DNA from: Clostridiales bacterium
GTDB taxonomy: Bacteria; Bacillota_A; Clostridia; Christensenellales; Borkfalkiaceae
Direction of reading: 5' to 3'
DNA: 13,251 nucleotides
Assembly (NCBI GenBank): GCA_015055785.1
Contig: SVHQ01000029.1
Coordinates: 1-13,251, forward strand
Shown here: piece by piece, positions 7,494-13,251 of the stretch
How the letters are laid out: each line of letters opens with the position of its first letter
How positions within the stretch are numbered: the stretch's first letter is position 1
The notes under the pieces: generated by a model
Told to the model about the DNA's origin: nothing
Seen by the model: only the letters and a program-made list of their open reading frames with translations
Databases searched by the model: none
Position numbers and translations under genes: made by a program

Positions 7494-8981
7494 TTATTTG
7501 ATTTGGCGATAAACAAAAATTCGTTTTCCAGCCTCAATGGGGAATTTTAAATCGGGATTACTTTTTTGCAAATCCTCAGGAGCGCAATTCAGCCGTTTCG
7601 AAACGTCCCAAAGTTCTTCTCCCACACGCGGAATAAAGACGGAAAACGCGCTTTCGTTGCGTTCGTACGCCTCCCCCTCCACTACTTCGGATATATACTC
7701 CCAAGACCTTTCTTCATAATAACGCAGGGAAATTTTCAGCGTCGCTTCCGCTTCCGTTTCACCGCCTTTTTTACGGCGCACGTTTAAGCCGCACACAACA
7801 CATTCCGCTTCCACAATATCCCCTTGCGTTTCTATCGGGAAAAGGAAGGGCAGAGAAAGGGTGGCACTGCGATGCGTACCCTCGCTATTGCAAAGTATCA
7901 CTTCCGCCAACACCGCGCCTTCCGCTTCCATGCCGCGCTCGCCTTTACGGCATACAATCTCCGCGCGAGGCAACACCGAAGCTTGCAAGAAATAATCCCC
8001 GTCCGTCACAGGGGGCAACACCGCCACACCGCTCACTCTTTCGGTGCATTTTTCGTGTTTCAACAAATACCTGCCCCCGTCGTTCGCTTTTTTCAACAAC
8101 AAGGCATTGTGACAGCAAAATGCATCCGATACTGTGAATATCTCCTCTTTTACGTGTAAAAAACAATCCGCACTGAGGGTATAGGTCAGCACCATTTTAC
8201 TACGGTCGTTATCCTCGTCCGTTCCAGCCATTAAATGCGCCGATTTCACACTGACACGCGCGCTTGCGGAAACGTTGCCGAACGCTTCATCGTTGGGGAT
8301 TTGCATACGGAAAGGTATCAGCCGTTCGTAAGAGCACACTGTTTCATCACTGCGCAACACGCAAATATTTACATTGAGTTCCCCCTCCACGTCAATTTGT
8401 CCCGAACCAGCCGTTACACGATTGACAACGGCATTTTCACTATGCAAAAGTATATCTCCTACGTATTCCGTTTCAAATTCGTCTTCCCCTTCCGTTTCCC
8501 CAGACACGCACACCGTCCTACAAATGGTTTGCGTATCTTTTTTGCAAACAATATCCTCCCCACCAATGAAATATTCCATCTGTTTCCCACCGTAAACGGT
8601 AAGCGCCGCGCCGACAATCACGGAAACGTACAATCCCGAGCCTTCCCTGCGATAGCTAACGTTTTCCACCGTAAGTTCTGCTTTAGCAAAACAAGCAGGC
8701 GACACCGCCCCTCCCTCTGCTTTATGAAAAAACTCCGCACCGCGTTCCGCGCGGCAAATTTTACGTTCTCCGTCCTCATACACAATGCTAAGCAACACTT
8801 TGCCGTTGTAATTGACCTCGCCGTCCCCACAAACGCAATCGGCAGGCACGGCTTTTGCGTGCACCGCTAAAATACTGCTGATTTCGCTGCCAGATAAGCG
8901 GCATTCCACAATCGACTGGCTATGCAAGCGACACATTTCCCCCACGTAACGATAAGTTTCATATTGCGGTTTTACAGACAT
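7494..8981 (-). CDS. sipL: SipL-like spore coat morphogenesis protein (SPOCS/DUF3794 repeats plus LysM)
   Basis: A 495-residue soluble protein with no signal peptide. It has three divergent SPOCS (DUF3794) beta-rich repeats, roughly 34-131, 172-278 and 315-424, then a C-terminal LysM domain (about 447-492: FIPRVGEELWDVSKRLN, then NPDLKFPIEAGKRIFVY). The length and domain order match clostridial SipL, the mother-cell protein that binds SpoIVA through its LysM region and helps wrap the coat around the forespore. It contains 20 cysteines (4% of residues), which would suit oxidative cross-linking in a coat layer. The ATG at 8981 has GAGGAG exactly 6 bases upstream (8988-8993). It is divergent from veg and followed by ispE in the same direction. 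A shorter or different SPOCS-LysM paralogue is possible, since several clostridia have related proteins, so the symbol is less certain than the family. Confidence 0.88.
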   Translation of the reverse strand: MSVKPQYETYRYVGEMCRLHSQSIVECRLSGSEISSILAVHAKAVPADCVCGDGEVNYNGKVLLSIVYEDGERKICRAERGAEFFHKAEGGAVSPACFAKAELTVENVSYRREGSGLYVSVIVGAALTVYGGKQMEYFIGGEDIVCKKDTQTICRTVCVSGETEGEDEFETEYVGDILLHSENAVVNRVTAGSGQIDVEGELNVNICVLRSDETVCSYERLIPFRMQIPNDEAFGNVSASARVSVKSAHLMAGTDEDNDRSKMVLTYTLSADCFLHVKEEIFTVSDAFCCHNALLLKKANDGGRYLLKHEKCTERVSGVAVLPPVTDGDYFLQASVLPRAEIVCRKGERGMEAEGAVLAEVILCNSEGTHRSATLSLPFLFPIETQGDIVEAECVVCGLNVRRKKGGETEAEATLKISLRYYEERSWEYISEVVEGEAYERNESAFSVFIPRVGEELWDVSKRLNCAPEDLQKSNPDLKFPIEAGKRIFVYRQIK

Positions 8982-9019
8982 TTTTTTCTCCTCATTTTTT
9001 TGATTTTCCTTGTCTGTTT

Positions 9020-9048
9020 ATCCTATGCGCTTCCTCAAAAAATTAGAA
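9020..9048 (-). promoter_or_regulatory. Possible sporulation (sigma-E/sigma-K type) promoter of the sipL-like gene
   Basis: On the minus strand, CATAGGAT (9020-9027) resembles the CATA-n-n-A-T -10 of mother-cell sigma factors. TTCTAATT (9041-9048) lies 13 bases upstream and only partly fits the sigma-E -35. No good sigma-A promoter is seen on this strand, which agrees with mother-cell expression but does not prove it. Confidence 0.3.
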
Positions 9049-9100
9049 CGAAACGGCATACGAAGGTATAAAAACCAAAATTTGGGAGCATACTTTTTGT

Positions 9101-9340
9101 ATGATTAAGCCGACTAAAAATATAAAAGACGTTAAACAAATGGTGAAGGACTGTTCAGCACAGCGAGTAGCAGTACGCGTAAATTTAGGCAGAAATAAAT
9201 CGGTGAGTTATTCGGGAATTTTATCGGGGATATATCCTGCCCTGTTCACCGTCAAGCCCGATGATAAAGATTTCTTGGGCAAAACGTCATACTCCTATTC
9301 CGATGTGCTGTGCGGAAACGTAAAAATCAAACGCTTGTAG
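9101..9340 (+). CDS. veg: Veg family protein
   Basis: A 79-residue cytosolic protein of the Veg (DUF1021) family. It shares with B. subtilis Veg the pattern of a short N-terminal helix, a basic strand region (VAVRVNLGRNKS), the SGILSGIYPALFTV core (residues 38-51) and the SYSYSDVLCGNVKI ending. In B. subtilis Veg is abundantly expressed and linked to biofilm matrix gene control and spore outgrowth; its molecular activity is unclear. The ATG at 9101 has GGGAG at 9084-9088, spaced 12 bases, a little long. TATAAA at 9067-9072 is a possible -10 without a convincing -35. It is divergent from the sipL-like gene (119 bases between starts), and ispE follows beyond that gene, echoing the veg-sspF-ispE order of Bacillus. 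A strong terminator starts one base after the stop. Confidence 0.93.
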   Translation: MIKPTKNIKDVKQMVKDCSAQRVAVRVNLGRNKSVSYSGILSGIYPALFTVKPDDKDFLGKTSYSYSDVLCGNVKIKRL

Positions 9341-9380
9341 AAAAGATGCTCGCGCGGTTGCGAGCATCTTTTTTATTTTT
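9341..9380. terminator. Bidirectional terminator shared by veg and the 55-aa gene
   Basis: A 13-bp perfect stem, AAAAGATGCTCGC (9341-9353) with GCGAGCATCTTTT (9360-9372), has a 6-base loop and T-runs on both strands (9369-9374 on plus; 9344-9341 on minus). It abuts the veg stop on one side and the stop of the minus-strand gene (9373-9375) on the other. Confidence 0.93.
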
Positions 9381-9540
9381 CTTCTTGTACGGTTAAAACA
9401 AAATTTTTTTCTCCGAGGAATTTTATAAAAACTTTATTTTCTTCATTTTCTATCTGTGCCACAAAAACATCTTTTAATGCCGCCATAATTTCCATTGCTA
9501 AATCTTTTTCCGTAATGTTGTTCTTTGTTGTTTCTTTCAT
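9373..9540 (-). CDS. Small unrecognised 55-aa protein
   Basis: A 55-codon open frame. It starts MKETTKNNITEKDLAMEI and ends NFVLTVQEEK. I do not recognise a family. The first 30 residues look helical (DLAMEIMAALKDVFVAQI is amphipathic); the rest reads as two short strands separated by a turn (KVFIKF, then NFVLTV). No signal or membrane segment is evident. Support for a real gene: AAGGAG at 9551-9556, 10 bases before the ATG; a TGATATAAT extended -10 promoter upstream; a terminator directly after the stop; and convergent placement that fills the gap after veg. It is transcribed divergently from the tandem-HTH regulator at 9699, and two tandem 20-bp repeats sit in its leader, so it is the best candidate target of that regulator. 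Confidence 0.75.
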   Translation of the reverse strand: MKETTKNNITEKDLAMEIMAALKDVFVAQIENEENKVFIKFLGEKNFVLTVQEEK

Positions 9541-9554
9541 CTTCGGGTTTCTCC

Positions 9555-9594
9555 TTTATTTATCTTTCGACATGTTTATTTATCTTTCGATATG
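9555..9594. repeat. Two tandem 20-bp direct repeats, probable operator
   Basis: Unit 1 is 9555-9574 and unit 2 is 9575-9594, identical except for one C/T change (TTCGACATG versus TTCGATATG). Each carries TTTATTTATCTTTCGA; unit 2 contains the dyad TATC-TTTC-GATA (9581-9592). They lie downstream of the predicted start of the 55-aa gene and touch its ribosome binding site, in the intergenic region of a divergent HTH regulator. Confidence 0.8.
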
Positions 9595-9608
9595 TTTATC
9601 GTATTACT

Positions 9609-9638
9609 ATTATATCACTCTTAATTTAGACATAGCAA
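9609..9638 (-). promoter_or_regulatory. Extended -10 promoter of the 55-aa gene
   Basis: On the minus strand, TGATATAAT carries a perfect TATAAT (9609-9614) with a TGn extension. TTGCTA (9633-9638, 4/6) lies 18 bases upstream. The expected start is near 9602, placing the tandem repeats at about +8 to +47 of the leader. Confidence 0.65.
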
Positions 9639-9652
9639 CTATTTGTTCTAAA
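9625..9652. promoter_or_regulatory. Imperfect dyad between the divergent promoters
   Basis: TTTAGA (9625-9630) and TCTAAA (9647-9652) form a perfect 6-bp inverted repeat with 16 bases between. It covers the -35 of the 55-aa gene and lies just upstream of the HTH gene, as a second operator might. It is AT-rich and could be chance. Confidence 0.25.
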
Positions 9653-9698
9653 AAAAGAGTAGCATATTTTGTAGAAATATGTCTTTGTTTGGAGAATT

Positions 9699-10130
9699 AT
9701 GTCGAATTTATCAAATAGGCTAAAAGAATGCATGGAAGAACGGAATATAGACCAGTATCATTTAAGCCAAGAAACAAAAATAGAACGGTCGAATATTTCA
9801 GAATTTCTTTCAGAAAAGCACACGCCATCATTTGAAAATTTTGTTGCCTTGCTATATTTTTTTAATTGCTCGGCAGATTATCTTTTAGGTAGAACGGATA
9901 TCCACACAGAGGAGCCTTTGCACGCGCTCCCGCCCTTTCACGAAAGATTGCGCCACATATTAAAAATATATAATATTAGCCAAAGCAAACTAATTAAAGA
10001 ATTGCCCATTTCGTCTTCAGCGTTGTACAAATGGGTAAGTGGGAAAAGCTTACCCTCCATAGACAGCTTACTGCGACTTGCTGATTATTTGGATTGTACT
10101 GTTGATTATTTAATTGGCAGAGTAAAATAA
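9699..10130 (+). CDS. XRE/Cro-type repressor with two tandem HTH domains
   Basis: A 143-residue protein made almost wholly of two similar HTH_3 domains: residues 3-67 (RLKECMEERNIDQYHLSQ ... DYLLGR) and 79-143 (RLRHILKIYNISQSKLIK ... DYLIGR). They align without gaps over 65 positions with about 20 identities, joined by an 11-residue linker with two prolines. Each domain ends in the CxxDYLxGR signature of phage-type repressors. Such domains usually dimerise on inverted half-sites; two on one chain could read two sites with a single polypeptide. GGAG (9691-9694) lies 4 bases before the ATG. A possible promoter is TTGTTC-16-TATTTT at 9643-9670, weak. It is divergent from the 55-aa gene, with tandem repeats between them, and is likely autoregulated (inference). 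No sensor, protease or ligand domain is present. Target genes are unknown. Confidence 0.9.
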   Translation: MSNLSNRLKECMEERNIDQYHLSQETKIERSNISEFLSEKHTPSFENFVALLYFFNCSADYLLGRTDIHTEEPLHALPPFHERLRHILKIYNISQSKLIKELPISSSALYKWVSGKSLPSIDSLLRLADYLDCTVDYLIGRVK

Positions 10131-10144
10131 TATGAAACGATATG

Positions 10145-10170
10145 AAACATGCGCTTTCGCATGTTTTTTA
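10145..10170 (+). terminator. Rho-independent terminator after the HTH gene
   Basis: The 9-bp stem AAACATGCG (10145-10153) pairs with CGCATGTTT (10158-10166) around a CTTT loop and is followed by T residues (10164-10169). It begins 14 bases past the stop and insulates the regulator from the lipoprotein promoter. Confidence 0.88.
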
Positions 10171-10179
10171 TTTAGCCTA

Positions 10180-10208
10180 TTGACAATATTTCAAAAAAAG
10201 AGTATAAT
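10180..10208 (+). promoter_or_regulatory. Full-consensus sigma-A promoter of the lipoprotein gene
   Basis: TTGACA (10180-10185), a 17-base spacer and TATAAT (10203-10208) match the sigma-A consensus at all 12 positions. The start is expected near 10215, giving a leader of about 20 bases. The spacer contains an A-rich run. No operator is evident. Confidence 0.92.
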
Positions 10209-10235
10209 ATTTACAACATAACTTAGGAGAAGATT

Positions 10236-10652
10236 ATGAAAAAATTAAAACGTGTTGCCACGCTATTTTTATCCGTAATGATGTTTTTTAGTTGCTTGTT
10301 TTTTGTGGGTTGCGCAGACGAATCTACGCCTGGCACTTATCACTTAACACACATGACTTTTGAAGAAGGCAATGAAACCGTAAACGTCAATTTAAATATC
10401 CTTGTCAATATGATTTCAGGATATTCCATGCAACTTGTGCTTCACGAAGACGGCAGAGCCGAGCTCAAACAAAAGCAGGAAAACGTGGAGACCATCACAA
10501 GAGGCAGCTGGTCGGAAAGAGAAAACGGCGACTTGGAGCTCCTGTTCGAAGACCAATTAACCGTTGCATCGCGCGATGGCACTGCGCTGATAATTGAAGA
10601 TGAAACAAGCGTCATGACGTTTAGAAAGTTCTTCTTGGATTTTGATTTTTAA
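10236..10652 (+). CDS. Small lipoprotein of unknown function, lipocalin-like
   Basis: A 138-residue exported protein. The N-terminus MKKLKR, a hydrophobic core (residues 8-24) and FFVGC give a type II signal peptide with Cys26 as the likely lipidated residue; Phe at -3 is off the usual Leu. The mature part (about 112 residues) is predicted beta-rich: PGTYHLTHMTF (32-42) resembles the GxYxL opening of small bacterial lipocalin-like domains, and the alternating strand pattern with LHEDGRAEL, GSWSERENGDLELLFEDQ and SVMTFRK fits a small barrel. The specific family is not certain. AGGAG (10225-10229) lies 6 bases before the ATG. It is monocistronic, with a perfect promoter before it and a terminator after it, so strong expression at the outer face of the membrane is expected. 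Confidence 0.85.
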   Translation: MKKLKRVATLFLSVMMFFSCLFFVGCADESTPGTYHLTHMTFEEGNETVNVNLNILVNMISGYSMQLVLHEDGRAELKQKQENVETITRGSWSERENGDLELLFEDQLTVASRDGTALIIEDETSVMTFRKFFLDFDF

Positions 10653-10680
10653 TTACTTGATACATTAGTCCGCTTAGCTT

Positions 10681-10722
10681 AACCGCCCCACCGAGATTAC
10701 TCGGCAGGGCGGTTCGTTTTTA
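10681..10722 (+). terminator. Terminator of the lipoprotein gene, between convergent genes
   Basis: The outer stem AACCGCCC (10681-10688) pairs with GGGCGGTT (10707-10714). After a CA/CA internal loop, the inner stem CCGAG (10691-10695) pairs with CTCGG (10700-10704). The T-run GTTTTT follows on the plus strand. On the minus strand no T-run follows, so it is a poorer terminator for uvrA, though it lies 6 bases after that stop. Confidence 0.85.
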
Positions 10723-13251
10723 TTGTTTTAATGCTTTTTTCAGGAAATAACCCGTATAGCTCTGCGGCACCTGCGCCACTTCTTCCGGCGTACCCTCGCA
10801 AACGATTTCGCCACCGCCGCCGCCCCCCTCAGGGCCCAAATCAATGATATGGTCGGCCGTTTTGATGACGTCCAAATTATGCTCGATAACAAGCACCGTA
10901 TTGCCGCTCTCACGAAGCTGTACCAAGATTTTAATCAGCTTATCCACGTCGTAGGTGTGCAAACCTGTCGTTGGCTCGTCTAAAATATAGAAGGTCTTGC
11001 CCGTTGAGCGTTTGGAAAGTTCCGTCGCCAATTTCACACGTTGCGCTTCGCCACCAGAAAGGGTAGTAGAGCTTTGCCCCAACTTAATATACCCCAAGCC
11101 CACTTCGTTAAGCGTCTTGATTTTGTTGTATATCGAAGGCACGGGCGCGAAAAACTCGCACGCCTCTTCCACTGTCATATCCAAAACGTCTGCAATGCTC
11201 TTGCCTTTATATTTCACCTCTAACGTTTCGCGATTGTAACGTTTTCCACAGCATACTTCGCAGGGCACGAAAATGTCGGGCAGGAAGTGCATTTCTATCT
11301 TGATGATACCGTCCCCAAAGCAGTGCTCACATCTGCCCCCCGAAACGTTAAAGGAAAATCTGCCCGATTTATAGCCGCGCTCCTTAGCGTCAGGGGTCGC
11401 AGCAAACAAATCACGTATCGCGTTAAACACACCCGTGTACGTCGCAGGATTACTGCGCGGCGTTCTGCCGATAGGCGATTGGTCGATGGCGATGACTTTA
11501 TCGAAATATTCCACACCGTCGGCGCGGTCGTATTTCCCAAGCGCGTGCTTTGCGCCGTTGTGCGTATTGGCAAGCAAGGGATAGACGATTTCATTGACAA
11601 AGCTCGATTTTCCGCTCCCCGAAACCCCCGTCACTGCCGTAATCAAACCCACGGGTACTTTCACGTCAATGTTTTTTAAATTGTTTTGACGGCAACCGCA
11701 AACTTTTAAATATCGCCCGTCTGCTTTCTTTCTCACAGCAGGCACGTTGATGGCGCGCCTGCCTGCCAAATAATCACCCGTGATAGAACGAGGCTCTTGC
11801 ATGATTTGCGCCTGCGTACCGCAAGCCACCACTTCCCCACCGTGCACACCTGCTTTTGGGCCGATATCCACGATATAATCCGCAGCCCTAATTGTATCTT
11901 CGTCGTGTTCGACTACAATCAAGGTATTTCCCAAATCGCGCAAGCCTTGTAAGGAATTAAGCAATTTTTCATTATCACGCTGGTGTAAACCGATGCTCGG
12001 TTCGTCCAAAATATACAAAACCCCCGTCAAAGCACTGCCAATTTGCGTTGCAAGACGGATACGCTGACTCTCGCCGCCCGACAACGTCACCGCACTGCGC
12101 GTCAACGTCAAATAATTTAAACCGACGTTTCTTAAAAAACCAAGTCGATTGTTAATTTCTTTAATAATGGCGTCTGCGATAAGGTGTTGCGTGGGGGTTA
12201 ATTGGCTCATCAAATCGTCCATAAAATCGCATAAATTATCTACGGACATTTCACAAAGCTCCCAAATATTCTTATCCCCAACGCGCACAGCCAACGCCTC
12301 TTTTTTCAGTCTTTTCCCGTTACAGCTATCGCAAGGCGCGTTACGCATCAAACGCTCGATATCGCTCTTGACCCCGTCCGACGTAGACGTACCGTAACGG
12401 CGTTGGAGATTGTTTACATACCCCTCCCACGTCTTTTTAAAGCTACCGGAAAACGAACGCGTTTGGTATTGCATATCCACCGGTCTGTCGCTGCCGTACA
12501 TGAGAATATCGTACACCTCTTTCGGTAAATCCTGCACAGGCACGTCGAGAGAAAATCCGTAAGATTTCGCCAAAGCGGATAATTCCATGAGCGCCATGGA
12601 GCTGGAACCCAAATTCCAACCCGTCACTTTCATCGCGCCCTCACGCAACGTTTTCGTTTTATCGGGGCAGATGAGGTCGGGATCGACAAAATGTTTGAAA
12701 CCAAGCCCTGAACAAGTGGGACACGCGCCATAAACGGTGTTGAACGAGAACATACGCGGCTCAATTTCTTCCAAAGAAACGCCGCAATCGGGACATGCGT
12801 AATTGACGGAATACAAATCTTCCTTGCCATTACAATCAATGACAACCAAGCCTTCCGCCAATTTTAACGCCGTTTCCAAACTATCCGTCAAGCGTTTTTG
12901 AATGGTAGGCTTCACCACCAATCTATCCACGACAACGGAAATGTTGTGCTTGATATTTTTTTCTAATTTGATTTCTTCCTGTAAATCGTAAACGATACCG
13001 TCGATTTTCACCCTGCCAAAACCGCTCTTTTTATAGCCGTTAAGCTCTTTTACGTATTCCCCTTTTCTGCCACGAACAACGGGGGCGTTAATTAGAATTT
13101 TACTCCCCTCGGGCATCGCCATCACCTGATCGCAAATCTCGTCCACCGTCTGACGGCGAATCGCTCTGCCGCATTTCGGGCAGTGAGGCGTACCGATACG
13201 CGCGAATAAAAGACGGAAATAATCGTAAATTTCCGTCACCGTACCCACCGT
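10720..13251 (-). CDS. uvrA: Excinuclease ABC subunit A (partial, N-terminus outside window)
   Basis: The DNA damage sensor of nucleotide excision repair, which dimerises and loads UvrB onto lesions. About 843 residues are visible. The reading frame stays open to the right edge, where it begins TVGTVTEIYDY; this matches roughly residue 100 of a protein of about 940, so the first Walker A lies outside. Counting from the valine at 13248: zinc-binding pairs C23/C26 with C306/C309, C152/C155 with C176/C179, and C640/C643 with C663/C666; signature motifs LSGGESQR (389) and LSGGEAQR (730); Walker B LYILDEPS (411) and FYILDEPT (753); second Walker A GVSGSGKSS (541-549); switch histidines H448 and H790. 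All key residues look intact. The GTG at 13246-13248 is an internal valine codon, not the start. Usually uvrA is near uvrB and SOS-controlled, but that region is not in view. Confidence 0.97.
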   Translation of the reverse strand, partial: TVGTVTEIYDYFRLLFARIGTPHCPKCGRAIRRQTVDEICDQVMAMPEGSKILINAPVVRGRKGEYVKELNGYKKSGFGRVKIDGIVYDLQEEIKLEKNIKHNISVVVDRLVVKPTIQKRLTDSLETALKLAEGLVVIDCNGKEDLYSVNYACPDCGVSLEEIEPRMFSFNTVYGACPTCSGLGFKHFVDPDLICPDKTKTLREGAMKVTGWNLGSSSMALMELSALAKSYGFSLDVPVQDLPKEVYDILMYGSDRPVDMQYQTRSFSGSFKKTWEGYVNNLQRRYGTSTSDGVKSDIERLMRNAPCDSCNGKRLKKEALAVRVGDKNIWELCEMSVDNLCDFMDDLMSQLTPTQHLIADAIIKEINNRLGFLRNVGLNYLTLTRSAVTLSGGESQRIRLATQIGSALTGVLYILDEPSIGLHQRDNEKLLNSLQGLRDLGNTLIVVEHDEDTIRAADYIVDIGPKAGVHGGEVVACGTQAQIMQEPRSITGDYLAGRRAINVPAVRKKADGRYLKVCGCRQNNLKNIDVKVPVGLITAVTGVSGSGKSSFVNEIVYPLLANTHNGAKHALGKYDRADGVEYFDKVIAIDQSPIGRTPRSNPATYTGVFNAIRDLFAATPDAKERGYKSGRFSFNVSGGRCEHCFGDGIIKIEMHFLPDIFVPCEVCCGKRYNRETLEVKYKGKSIADVLDMTVEEACEFFAPVPSIYNKIKTLNEVGLGYIKLGQSSTTLSGGEAQRVKLATELSKRSTGKTFYILDEPTTGLHTYDVDKLIKILVQLRESGNTVLVIEHNLDVIKTADHIIDLGPEGGGGGGEIVCEGTPEEVAQVPQSYTGYFLKKALKQ

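Noticed and set aside
8235..8870. A 211-codon open frame on the plus strand
   Set aside because: It lies wholly opposite the SipL-like gene, has no ribosome binding site or recognisable domain, and its composition (many Arg, His, Phe, Asn) is that of an antisense shadow.
9065..9094. Sigma-G-like promoter (GTATA, 18 bases, CATACTT) before veg
   Set aside because: Transcription would start at about the veg ATG and lose its GGGAG site, and veg is expected to be expressed in growing cells.
10131..10150. Short direct repeat TATGAAACGA/TATGAAACAT
   Set aside because: It is only two short near-copies, partly inside a terminator stem, too few and too short for a CRISPR array or an attachment site.
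9341..10719. Remnant prophage or integrated element
   Set aside because: The repressor looks phage-derived, but there is no integrase, tRNA target, flanking direct repeat or structural gene, so only a small accessory insertion can be suggested.
12414..12452. Possible lesion in the UvrA insertion region because the sequence there is poorly conserved
   Set aside because: The frame is continuous and the zinc, signature and Walker motifs on both sides are intact; variation is normal in this part of UvrA.
13246..13248. GTG as the start of uvrA
   Set aside because: The frame continues open to the window edge, and the visible sequence begins around residue 100 of the family, so this codon is an internal valine.

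Overview
The window looks like chromosomal DNA of a spore-forming Clostridia-type Firmicute. The evidence is a SipL-type spore morphogenesis protein (SPOCS repeats plus LysM), a Veg protein and an ispE gene close together. Bacillus subtilis also keeps veg and ispE as near neighbours. Other support comes from Firmicute-style AAGGAG/GGAG ribosome binding sites, sigma-A promoters and simple hairpin-plus-T terminators. I cannot place it more finely than that.

Layout, left to right. Positions 1-7322 are all minus strand. They hold a ClC chloride/proton antiporter with a TrkA-C-like tail cut by the left edge (1-1508), a heterodimeric ABC exporter encoded by two genes overlapping by four bases (1583-3349 and 3346-5109), a terminator, an unrecognised two-membrane-segment protein with a TPR-like region (5316-6287), and ispE (6375-7322). 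The sipL-like gene (7494-8981, minus) is divergent from veg (9101-9340, plus). Veg converges on a 55-codon gene (9373-9540, minus), and the two share a bidirectional terminator.

The stretch from about 9373 to 10720 looks more accessory and AT-rich. It contains the 55-aa gene, a regulatory region with two tandem 20-bp repeats, a 143-aa repressor-like protein made of two XRE/Cro HTH domains, and a small lipoprotein gene with a full-consensus sigma-A promoter. The right end (10720-13251, minus) is uvrA, lacking its N-terminal part, which lies beyond the window.

Functionally this is housekeeping (isoprenoid synthesis, nucleotide excision repair), sporulation (SipL, possibly Veg) and membrane transport (ABC exporter, ClC), interrupted by a small regulatory module. 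I see no CRISPR array, rRNA, tRNA, transposase or clear phage structural gene. No gene-free stretch exceeds 300 bases; the longest are 5110-5315, 7323-7493, 9541-9698 and 8982-9100, and each carries regulatory signals described below. The most interesting candidate is the divergent 55-aa/XRE module with its tandem repeats. I do not see convincing evidence of a wholly new multi-gene system.
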